A DNA stretch of 5,062 nt from the NCBI GenBank assembly GCA_014523665.1, contig JAATVR010000486.1:1-5062 (forward strand), read 5' to 3'. The DNA is from Nitrososphaerales archaeon TH526 (GTDB taxonomy: Archaea; Thermoproteota; Nitrososphaeria; Nitrososphaerales; Nitrososphaeraceae). Position 1 is the stretch's first letter. The number at the start of each line of letters is the position of its first letter. This document shows, in pieces, positions 1 to 4,713 of the stretch. Position numbers and translations under genes: made by a program. The notes beneath the pieces were generated by a model that searched no databases, had not been told where the DNA came from, and saw only the letters and a list, made by a program, of their open reading frames with translations.

Positions 1-780
1 AAACAACTCCAAGATCTATACCAAGAACTAGCTATGCGGGATAATGCTCAAAGAGAATTTATTGATATTGCCGCCCACGAATTACGTACACCTATACAAC
101 CTATACTTGGTTTATCTGAGGTAGCAATGGCTAGAAATAAGGATGATAATTTAAAGGAAATTTTGGAAATCATAACAAAAAACTCAAAGCGTCTTTATCG
201 ATTAACAGAAGGCGTTCTGGACGTAACCAGGATAGATAGCAAGATCCTTAAGTTAAATAAAGAAGCAATTGATATCTTTAGTGTCATAGAAGCAGTAGTC
301 ATTGATTATAGAAACGAAATGCAGAATTACCATAGAGATATTGAATTAATTTGGAATAAAGACAAGCTAACCTCTTTGGTTCATTTGATATCAGTTAACT
401 GTGTCGAAGTCCGAGGCGACCAGAGTAGACTAGTTCAGGTTATCTCCAACCTTGTCAGTAATGCTATCAAATTCACTGAAGATAAAGGTACGATAACGAT
501 CGATATGGAAGCCGATTTTGAATCCAAAGTCCTCACGATAAAAATAATAGATACTGGGAGAGGAATAGATCCAGATATTTATCCAAAGTTATTCTCGAAA
601 TTTTCGACCAAATCAGAACACGGGACTGGTCTTGGGCTATATCTGTGCAAGAATCTTGTAGCAGCGCATGGAGGAATTATACGGGGTGAAAACAATAAGC
701 AAGGTAAAGGTGCTACATTTAGTTTCAGTTTACCATTATACAGCAACAAACATGATTCTGAGGATCATGTAAATCCATAA
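1..780 (+). CDS. Sensor histidine kinase, HisKA + HATPase_c (5' partial)
   Basis: The frame is open from base 1, so the gene begins upstream and its sensor domain is missing; the ATG at 34 lies inside the protein. Residues are numbered from that Met. The dimerisation/phosphoacceptor helix carries the H-box AAHELRTP with the phosphorylated His at 15 (bases 76-78). It is followed by E16-L17-R18-T19, the ExxT pattern linked to phosphatase activity in HisKA kinases. The HATPase domain has an N-box with N139 and N143, a G1 box DTGRGI (173-178), an F-box with F187 and F190, and a G2 box GTGLGL (197-202). The loop between F-box and G2 is very short, as is common in thaumarchaeal kinases. Family role: autophosphorylation on His and transfer to a response regulator. 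No receiver-domain gene lies in this window, so the partner and signal are unknown. The C-terminus is short and polar, without a fused domain. Confidence 0.95.
   Translation, partial: KQLQDLYQELAMRDNAQREFIDIAAHELRTPIQPILGLSEVAMARNKDDNLKEILEIITKNSKRLYRLTEGVLDVTRIDSKILKLNKEAIDIFSVIEAVVIDYRNEMQNYHRDIELIWNKDKLTSLVHLISVNCVEVRGDQSRLVQVISNLVSNAIKFTEDKGTITIDMEADFESKVLTIKIIDTGRGIDPDIYPKLFSKFSTKSEHGTGLGLYLCKNLVAAHGGIIRGENNKQGKGATFSFSLPLYSNKHDSEDHVNP
750..770 (+). repeat. Inverted repeat at the end of the kinase gene
   Basis: ACATGAT (750-756) and ATCATGT (764-770) are perfect inverted repeats around a 7-nt loop, ending ten bases before the end of the kinase stop codon. No U-run follows, so this does not look like an intrinsic terminator, and it may be chance within coding sequence. 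Confidence 0.3.
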
Positions 781-805
781 TTAAGGATTCTTAAAGGACG
801 CAGGT

Positions 806-991
806 ATGACAGAAATACACTCTGCCAAAATCATGATTCCAAATACTTCCTAGTCAACCTCACTTATGAAACCAATGACTATGACAGCCAATGACAGAAA
901 AGAATGTATATCACCTCAATCGGAGGTCCAATTAGCAAGCGAAGAGAATAGAAGTACAAATCCAAGTTCTGCAGCCTGTCATGATGATTAA
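806..991 (+). other. Possible small reading frame broken by one TAG
   Basis: An ATG 25 bases after the kinase stop opens a frame of 62 codons ending in TAA. It is interrupted only by a TAG at codon 16 (851-853). After the TAG a second ATG at 866 gives an intact 41-residue frame (866-991). The predicted product is polar (Ser, Asn, Glu rich) with two Cys and no motif I recognise. The frame could be a short intact peptide gene from 866, a decayed small gene, or chance in a non-coding gap. Short length and the lack of a promoter or clear ribosome site make it weak. Confidence 0.15.
913..927 (+). repeat. Small hairpin ACCTC-GAGGT
   Basis: ACCTC (913-917) and GAGGT (923-927) form a perfect 5-bp stem with a 5-nt loop. 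The right arm with its preceding base reads GGAGGT, a textbook Shine-Dalgarno sequence, but no start codon follows at a usable distance. It is the most GC-rich structure in the 781-1193 gap. Confidence 0.35.
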
Positions 992-1010
992 TTTCTGTAG
1001 AAATGATTTC
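991..1010 (+). promoter_or_regulatory. Iterated dyad ATTTC / GAAAT / ATTTC, operator-like
   Basis: Three alternating half-sites occur in 20 bases. ATTTCT-GT-AGAAAT (991-1004) is a perfect dyad with a 2-base spacer. GAAAT-G-ATTTC (1000-1010) is a second perfect dyad that shares the middle half-site. Overlapping dyads of this kind are typical of operators for dimeric regulators. It sits about 190 bases upstream of the cyclase gene, so the regulated gene is unclear; function is inferred from symmetry alone. Confidence 0.3.
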
Positions 1011-1035
1011 GTAATAGTACAACAGATAAAAAACA

Positions 1036-1197
1036 ATGCGTCACAATGATTTTCATCGCTGCCTCCCCTCCTCAGAATTGCCTTCAAATGAATTGATAGG
1101 CTACTATTTAGACTGCTTAAATCGAAATGCTAGTTTAGGGATGATGAGAATAGTAATAAGTAACGCCATTTATCTTTATAACAATATGAATATATGA
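1036..1197 (+). other. Possible 53-residue frame overlapping the cyclase start
   Basis: An ATG at 1036 opens 53 codons that end in TGA at 1195-1197. This TGA overlaps the ATG of the cyclase gene (1194-1196) as ATGA, the arrangement seen in translationally coupled genes. The predicted peptide has a polar N-terminal half with two Cys (His- and Ser-containing) and a more hydrophobic C-terminal end (MMRIVISNAIYLYNN). I recognise no family. Against it: no ribosome site precedes 1036, and a TATA-like box lies inside its last codons, which suits independent transcription of the cyclase. A frame of this length can arise by chance in such AT-rich DNA. Confidence 0.2.
1169..1182 (+). promoter_or_regulatory. 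TATA-like element for the cyclase gene
   Basis: The AT-rich stretch TTATCTTTATAAC lies roughly 12-25 bases before the cyclase ATG. No Shine-Dalgarno motif precedes the ATG, which fits a leaderless or very short-leader transcript as is common in Thaumarchaeota. The spacing is slightly short for an ideal archaeal TATA box, so the call is tentative. Confidence 0.35.
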
Positions 1198-2327
1198 CCA
1201 TCTCCGGAGAGGCACCAATTGATAGCGAGAATGAGAGAAAAAATTATATGCATAGGCAAGCGGAGCAACAGCTACAAACCATTCTGAATTTGTTTAACTC
1301 TGGAATCCCACCAGAAACGATCGCAGATCAAGTTGATATAGATAAGGATGAAGTTGATCAAATATTACAAGATATAAAAAACCAGGAAGAAAGAAAACGT
1401 ATCTTATTGGAGGAACAGGTCTCTAATAACCCTTCACTAGGTTCTGCGTTTTATCTTGACGCTGTAGTAGACATTGAGCAGGTCATTAAGGACGCTGAAA
1501 CAAGGATTTGGAAAGCTCTGCAATCCGGACCCGAATTTACAATTTCAACAGAGGAAACTAAAGGCATATTGAAAAAACTAGCAAAGTCCAAGGTTCCATT
1601 GGTAATTTTACACGTAGATTTAGTCGGCTCTACTAGGCTTTCAATGAGCGTTCCTTTAGATAGACTGACGACAATAATGCAAGCCTTTACACAAGAAATG
1701 TCAATAGTAGTAAATATGTACGGTGGCTATGTTCTAAAGTATGTTGGAGATGCAGTAATCGGATTTTTTGTGCCAGGTGGATCATTGTATTCCGATGATG
1801 ACTACCAGCACGATATAAAAGACAGCGGATTCGATGAGAGGTTCAATAGTCCCAATGAGAATAGTTCTTCCAAAGGTAATCCAGAAATGGGCAAAGACAA
1901 CTATTTCCTCTCATGCATTAACGCAATAGACTGCGGAAGATCGATGGTGAAAATCATTCTACAAGGAATAAATCCCATACTTAACCAGTTTGATTATCCT
2001 GAATTAGGCGTTCGAATAGGAATCGATCTGGGAGAAAATGCGATAATACAATACGGTTTTGATATCCACAAGTGTGATCATGATAATTTAGTCAAGGAAC
2101 CGCATTACGATATACTGGGTCATACGATAAACATGGCAGTAAAGATGACTTCTCTTGCTAGTCCAAACAGAATGGTTATTGGTCAATCGGTCTATAGAAA
2201 GTTAACTGACAAGGAGCACCGCTCGAAATTTAAGATGTTGAAAGTAAGACCTAGCTCATGGACTTATGTGGATGAAAGTAGTGGAAAAATGTATAATCTA
2301 TTCACTGATATTAGCCGTTTAAAATAG
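1194..2327 (+). CDS. Class III adenylate/guanylate cyclase with N-terminal HTH-like segment
   Basis: A 377-residue soluble protein without membrane segments. Residues 23-62 look like a helix-turn-helix (SGIPPETIADQVDIDKDEV), then a charged helical linker. The cyclase domain spans about 134-345. Metal-binding Asp lie at 142 (HVDLVGSTRL) and 186 (YVGDAVIGFF); the substrate-selecting Lys is K182 and its partner D306 (DILG), a Lys/Asp pair typical of ATP-using adenylate cyclases. N313 matches the transition-state Asn, but the usual Arg four residues on is K317. Spacings between these residues match mycobacterial Rv1625c, except that D186 to D306 is about 55 residues longer; the extra sequence includes a Ser/Asp/Asn-rich stretch near 198-235 and a loop near 284-304. 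Expected reaction: ATP to cAMP plus pyrophosphate; activity is uncertain because of K317. The ATG at 1194 is preferred for its upstream TATA-like box; Met19 (1248) is an alternative that keeps the HTH. A weak frame overlaps its start. Confidence 0.92.
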   Translation: MTISGEAPIDSENERKNYMHRQAEQQLQTILNLFNSGIPPETIADQVDIDKDEVDQILQDIKNQEERKRILLEEQVSNNPSLGSAFYLDAVVDIEQVIKDAETRIWKALQSGPEFTISTEETKGILKKLAKSKVPLVILHVDLVGSTRLSMSVPLDRLTTIMQAFTQEMSIVVNMYGGYVLKYVGDAVIGFFVPGGSLYSDDDYQHDIKDSGFDERFNSPNENSSSKGNPEMGKDNYFLSCINAIDCGRSMVKIILQGINPILNQFDYPELGVRIGIDLGENAIIQYGFDIHKCDHDNLVKEPHYDILGHTINMAVKMTSLASPNRMVIGQSVYRKLTDKEHRSKFKMLKVRPSSWTYVDESSGKMYNLFTDISRLK

Positions 2328-2406
2328 AGATTAGATACCGATGAAACTTGAGAAGGAAGAGCCAGTCAATGCAAATGATAATTTATGATTTCACATTAAG
2401 GGTACC

Positions 2407-2416
2407 TTTATTATAT
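2407..2416 (+). promoter_or_regulatory. TATA box for the PPOX gene
   Basis: TTTATTATAT lies 17-26 bases before the ATG at 2433. This is close to the spacing that would start transcription at the start codon itself, and no Shine-Dalgarno motif is present, so a leaderless mRNA is likely. It is the clearest promoter candidate in the window. Confidence 0.5.
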
Positions 2417-2432
2417 CAAATATTAGCATTCA

Positions 2433-2993
2433 ATGGTTGTGGTAGACAACAGCAACAAATACATCCAGGCCTTGGTAACTGATGCGAGAGTCGCCCGACT
2501 AGCGACCATCGATTTTGAAGAAGCGAAGCCGCATATTGTGCCTGTCGTCTTTGTATTCGATGGTAACTCTTATTATATTCCGATAGACAAAAAACCTAAA
2601 AGAGAGAATGATCCTGAGCGACTGCGACGAGTAAGGAATATTCAAGAAAATCCAAATGTTGCGTTACTTATAGATGAATACAGTGAAGACTGGTCAAAAC
2701 TATTCTTCGTAATGATTCAAGGGAAGGGATCTCTGATTGGAAAATTTAGTGGATATAACTACGTAAAAAAAGTAAGAAGCACTGAACTGGACGGGAAACC
2801 AGAACAACTGCACCCTCATCGACAAGAAAGGGACAGTAGTAGCAGCAAGTCTCAATATATGCTAAAAAATGCTCAAAGCTTGTTGTTAGAAAAATATCCA
2901 CAATACCAGAAAATAGGTTTAGGCCAGCTATGCATAATGATATATCCAGAAAAGATATTTACATGGAAGATGAGTAGTGGCCAGGTTGGGTAG
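2433..2993 (+). CDS. PPOX-class F420-dependent oxidoreductase-like protein (Rv0121 type)
   Basis: A 186-residue protein of the split beta-barrel flavin/F420-binding fold (pyridoxamine-phosphate-oxidase-like). The N-terminal ARVARLATID strand (18-27), then KPHIVPVVFVFDG (32-44), KPKR (54-57), LRRVRNIQENPNVALLIDEY (64-83), and DWSKLFFVMIQGKG (86-99) follow the order of the Rv0121-type subfamily. The C-terminal LLEKYPQY (151-158) also fits. Members bind deazaflavin F420 and are thought to act in cytosolic redox reactions; the substrate is unknown. Relatives are about 140 residues, and the surplus here is a charged, Ser-rich insertion around 106-142, including an SSSS run encoded by AGT/AGC repeats. 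No signal peptide or membrane segment is seen. The start has no nearby competitor and follows a good TATA box. The gene converges on an LLM-class F420 enzyme gene. Cofactor choice (F420 rather than FMN) is by family. Confidence 0.88.
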   Translation: MVVVDNSNKYIQALVTDARVARLATIDFEEAKPHIVPVVFVFDGNSYYIPIDKKPKRENDPERLRRVRNIQENPNVALLIDEYSEDWSKLFFVMIQGKGSLIGKFSGYNYVKKVRSTELDGKPEQLHPHRQERDSSSSKSQYMLKNAQSLLLEKYPQYQKIGLGQLCIMIYPEKIFTWKMSSGQVG

Positions 2994-3007
2994 TTTTCTC
3001 CTATTTT
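2994..3007 (+). terminator. T-rich terminator after the PPOX gene
   Basis: TTTTCTCCTATTTT begins directly after the PPOX stop codon. Archaeal transcription often ends at U-rich tracts without a hairpin, so this may end the plus-strand transcript in the 12-base gap before the convergent gene. No matching T-run serves the minus-strand gene here. Confidence 0.4.
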
Positions 3008-3944
3008 ACCTAGCAAACTTTGAAAGTTGCTTCGTTGTACTAATCATACTGTCTACATCTTCCCCTATTGGCGTGAAGTTATATCCAAAGATAATATGAC
3101 TAATTCCAATCTCTTTAATTCTTTGTATGTCCATTCCTATTTCATCAATCGTTCCTGTCATTGGAAATCTTTGGTCTTTCGTACCTGAGTCCCCCGAACT
3201 CTCACGGATTACTGGATATGTTAGCAAAATATGGTTAAACCTCTCTGGATTCTTGCCATACTTAATTGCATGATCCTTCATTGTCGCTACAATATTTTCA
3301 AGTTGTTCTAGTGGCCCAGCAGCTACACCCAACCAACCATTTGCATCTGATTTTACAATCCTTTCGAATGTATTTGGACTGAAGCCTCCTAGATAAATCG
3401 GGATATGGGGTTTCTGAATTGGCTTGGGTCCGATTATTGATGGAGGAATACTGTAATACTCACCTTTATATTCAACTATATTGTCTGTCCAAATTTTCTT
3501 TAGGGCTTCGATAAATTCGTCAGCTCTCTTCCCTTTATTGTGAAAAGGAATATTAGATGCTTGGAATTCATCCTTCGACCAACCTATCCCAAAACCAGCT
3601 AGGACCCTCCCTCCGGAAAAGACATCTAACGTGGCAAGCCGCTTTGCAAGAATCACAGGTGTGTGAAACAATATATCAATCACTGAAGTACCCAAAGCGA
3701 TTCTCTCGGTATTTGCACTCACAAATGAGAGAGTCTCCAAAGGCTCTAGAAATCTTTGATATTGTATGGGAAGACTACCGTCTGGCGTCCCAAGGTATGG
3801 ATTTTGGGGTTTCGTAGGATAGAGTAGTCTTTCTAATACCCAGACGGAATCAAATCCTTCCTTCTCAGCTTCTTTTGCTGTGTCTACAATATTGTCTTTA
3901 GTGGCTTGCTCTCCAGCTTGAGGTAAAGTTAAACCAATTTTCAA
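3006..3944 (-). CDS. LLM-class F420-dependent oxidoreductase
   Basis: A 312-residue luciferase-like monooxygenase (TIM-barrel) protein. The start MKIGLTLPQAG is the usual first strand. ERIALGTSVI (80-89) and the hallmark LATLDVFSGGRVLAGFGIGW (103-122) mark the cofactor-binding barrel. EYKGEYYSIPP (158-168) and PKPIQKPHIPIYLGG (173-187) follow in the expected order. Length is typical of the family. Relatives use reduced or oxidised F420 for hydride transfer to or from alcohols, aldehydes or other substrates; the substrate here cannot be read from sequence. The initiation codon is TTG: no ATG or GTG lies in frame between it and the upstream in-frame TAG, and the homologous N-terminus begins exactly here. 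A weak purine motif (AAAGGGA) precedes it by 8 bases. It points away from the small Cys-rich gene in the same orientation, 174 bases downstream of it, and converges with the PPOX gene. Confidence 0.95.
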   Translation of the reverse strand: MKIGLTLPQAGEQATKDNIVDTAKEAEKEGFDSVWVLERLLYPTKPQNPYLGTPDGSLPIQYQRFLEPLETLSFVSANTERIALGTSVIDILFHTPVILAKRLATLDVFSGGRVLAGFGIGWSKDEFQASNIPFHNKGKRADEFIEALKKIWTDNIVEYKGEYYSIPPSIIGPKPIQKPHIPIYLGGFSPNTFERIVKSDANGWLGVAAGPLEQLENIVATMKDHAIKYGKNPERFNHILLTYPVIRESSGDSGTKDQRFPMTGTIDEIGMDIQRIKEIGISHIIFGYNFTPIGEDVDSMISTTKQLSKFAR

Positions 3945-3952
3945 AATTATCG

Positions 3953-3959
3953 TCCCTTT
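3953..3959 (-). promoter_or_regulatory. Shine-Dalgarno-like motif for the TTG-started LLM gene
   Basis: On the minus strand AAAGGGA lies 8 bases before the TTG start at 3944. It is an imperfect match to the archaeal anti-SD, but its spacing is right and it supports initiation at a weak TTG codon on a leadered mRNA. Confidence 0.3.
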
Positions 3960-3978
3960 AATTAAATCATTTAGCCTC

Positions 3979-3987
3979 TAATATTAT
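3979..3987 (-). promoter_or_regulatory. TATA-like element for the LLM gene
   Basis: Minus-strand ATAATATTA is centred about 39 bases before the TTG start. It would place transcription initiation about 15 bases upstream of the codon, leaving room for the purine motif. A second AT-rich run nearer the gene (3957-3967) is an alternative but too close for a leadered transcript. Confidence 0.25.
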
Positions 3988-4118
3988 GTATATGCTAATA
4001 GATTGGATGGCATGATTCGAGACTTGAGTCTTCAAAGGACGTAATTTTATTGTGATTAATTGCTTTACCCTCTTTGTGCGTGGAAATTTAGACAGTCTAT
4101 AAGGGAAATTCTGGAAGA

Positions 4119-4352
4119 TTAATTGTCTATTCTTTGACCTTTTGACTCTACTTCAGAGGCAAATTCTCTGCAACCAAGTTCATTATGTCTTGTGCTAATT
4201 TTCACAATAGCTTCTTTATCATAACCTCTTGCTCCCCACTTACATCTACTACAAATCCATTCAAAGTATTCGCCCTTCTTCTCTATGTTCTTACTTTCTC
4301 CGCTCGAATTCTCCTCTTTAGTATCTTCTCTGCGACTCTCAACCATATTCAT
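4119..4352 (-). CDS. Small acidic protein with Cys-Cys-His-Cys putative zinc site
   Basis: A 77-residue hydrophilic protein of unknown function. The N-terminal 28 residues are Glu/Lys/Ser rich and probably disordered. The core EWICSRCKWGARGYDKEAIV (31-50) leads into H56 and C61, giving C34-x2-C37-x18-H56-x4-C61, a plausible single zinc site of a small zinc-ribbon or C2HC type. The pattern of a CxxC strand, a Gly turn, a helix ending in His, and a final GC matches many small archaeal proteins that I know only as hypothetical. Two Met codons (4352 and 4346) can serve as the start; the upstream one is used here. The opposite strand has an overlapping frame of 67 codons, judged a shadow. It is transcribed in the same direction as the LLM gene but 174 bases upstream of it, so a shared transcript is possible yet unproven. 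Zinc binding and any nucleic-acid or protein contact are inference. Confidence 0.65.
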   Translation of the reverse strand: MNMVESRREDTKEENSSGESKNIEKKGEYFEWICSRCKWGARGYDKEAIVKISTRHNELGCREFASEVESKGQRIDN

Positions 4353-4485
4353 ATCCCACAGATAAATAATTGCAATACTTTAGTTTGAATTTATTGGTCT
4401 TGTCCGATAATCTAGTGTAATTTAATTCCGCAATCTTTGATATTGGTAATTCGATCATGAAAATCGATAGGTTTACTATAATCAT
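4339..4485 (-). other. Possible 48-residue frame overlapping the start of the Cys-rich gene
   Basis: On the minus strand an ATG at 4485 opens 48 codons, closing with TGA at 4341-4339, 14 bases inside the start of the downstream small Cys-rich gene. A long purine run (GGAAAGGAAAGAAAAGG) lies just before the ATG and could act as a ribosome site, though it is low-complexity. The predicted peptide has a hydrophobic start (MIIVNLSIFMI) and a Lys/Tyr/Asn-rich remainder without a recognised family. Chance is a real possibility at this length. Confidence 0.17.
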
Positions 4486-4525
4486 CTTTTTCCTTTTCTT
4501 TCCTTTCCTTTTGCTATCGATCTAA
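4457..4525 (+). other. Possible 22-residue hydrophobic micropeptide
   Basis: An ATG at 4457 opens 22 codons ending in TAA. After MKIDRFT the predicted peptide is almost entirely Ile, Phe, Leu and Pro, like a single membrane segment or a bare signal peptide. Its hydrophobic part is encoded by the pyrimidine tract at 4485-4512, and any such tract reads as Phe/Leu/Pro/Ser, so the hydrophobicity may be a by-product of base composition. It overlaps a minus-strand candidate frame; at most one is likely to be real. Confidence 0.15.
4463..4521. repeat. Inverted repeat ATCGATAG/CTATCGAT enclosing a pyrimidine tract
   Basis: ATCGATAG (4463-4470) and CTATCGAT (4514-4521) are perfect 8-bp inverted repeats separated by 43 bases. 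The spacer contains 28 uninterrupted pyrimidines on the plus strand (4485-4512), which are purines on the minus strand. The U-rich plus transcript could act as an archaeal terminator, but no confident plus-strand gene lies just upstream. Role unknown. Confidence 0.45.
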
Positions 4526-4586
4526 CAAGAAGGATATTTTTAATCAGCTGCTCCTTCTATAGTTATTCTTCTCAAATTCAAGCTAG

Positions 4587-4631
4587 GCCAACCGATTTCC
4601 AAGTATAGTCACACCGCCATCGGGATTTGGC
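4587..4631 (+). repeat. Bulged hairpin upstream of the cupredoxin gene
   Basis: GCCAACCGAT (4587-4596) pairs completely with ATCGG (4619-4623) and TTGGC (4627-4631), leaving GAT as a 3-base bulge and a 22-base loop. The pairing can extend by one G-U pair. It lies 83 bases before the cupredoxin start. It might be an RNA structure in a leader or small RNA, or a protein-binding dyad. Confidence 0.35.
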
Positions 4632-4650
4632 TGGGAAGAATATTGTCTTA

Positions 4651-4703
4651 ATATCCACGAATGTTTGTTAGTTCACGCTTAGTTCATATCCTTGAATGTT
4701 TAT
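4651..4703 (+). promoter_or_regulatory. Direct repeats in the cupredoxin promoter
   Basis: Two 18-base copies, ATATCCACGAATGTTTGT (4651-4668) and ATATCCTTGAATGTTTAT (4686-4703), match at 15 positions and are offset by 35 bases. Between and overlapping them, TTAGTTCA occurs twice (4668-4675 and 4679-4686), offset by 11 bases, about one helical turn. The second 18-base copy overlaps the likely TATA region, so a bound protein could block or recruit the basal machinery. The repeats are seen directly; regulatory function is inferred. Confidence 0.45.
4683..4691 (+). promoter_or_regulatory. TATA-like element for the cupredoxin gene
   Basis: TTCATATCC is centred about 27 bases before the ATG at 4714, the right place for a leaderless transcript. 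TTTATAG (4699-4705) is a better TATA match but lies too close to the ATG unless translation starts further in. Confidence 0.3.
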
Positions 4704-4713
4704 AGTACAGAAA

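Noticed and set aside
1061..1074. Pyrimidine run CCTCCCCTCCTC that resembles an rRNA anti-Shine-Dalgarno tail
   Set aside because: No rRNA sequence surrounds it, and the match is only a few bases of low-complexity C/T.
1186..1197. Three-codon upstream frame ATG-AAT-ATA-TGA overlapping the cyclase ATG
   Set aside because: It is just the last in-frame Met of the longer candidate frame from 1036, and a three-codon frame in AT-rich DNA has no support of its own.
2328..2432. Search for a small gene between the cyclase and PPOX genes
   Set aside because: Only a 15-codon frame (from 2341) is present; the gap is otherwise explained by the promoter of the PPOX gene.
3557..3817. 86-codon open frame on the plus strand inside the LLM oxidoreductase gene
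   Set aside because: It lies wholly antisense to a gene with clear family motifs, and its predicted protein has no recognisable domain, so it is a shadow frame.
4010..4031. Resemblance to a tRNA T-arm (GATTCGAGAC) and a palindrome AGACT-TG-AGTCT
   Set aside because: No acceptor stem, D-arm or anticodon arm can be built around it on either strand, so it is neither a tRNA nor a convincing tRNA remnant. The 5-bp palindrome, like AGAC-A-GTCT at 4090-4098, is too short to call.
4185..4388. 67-codon plus-strand frame, Phe/Leu/Ser rich
   Set aside because: It is antisense to the small Cys-rich gene, and its hydrophobic look follows from the purine-rich Glu/Lys codons on the other strand. The minus-strand product has a coherent Cys/His pattern and is preferred.
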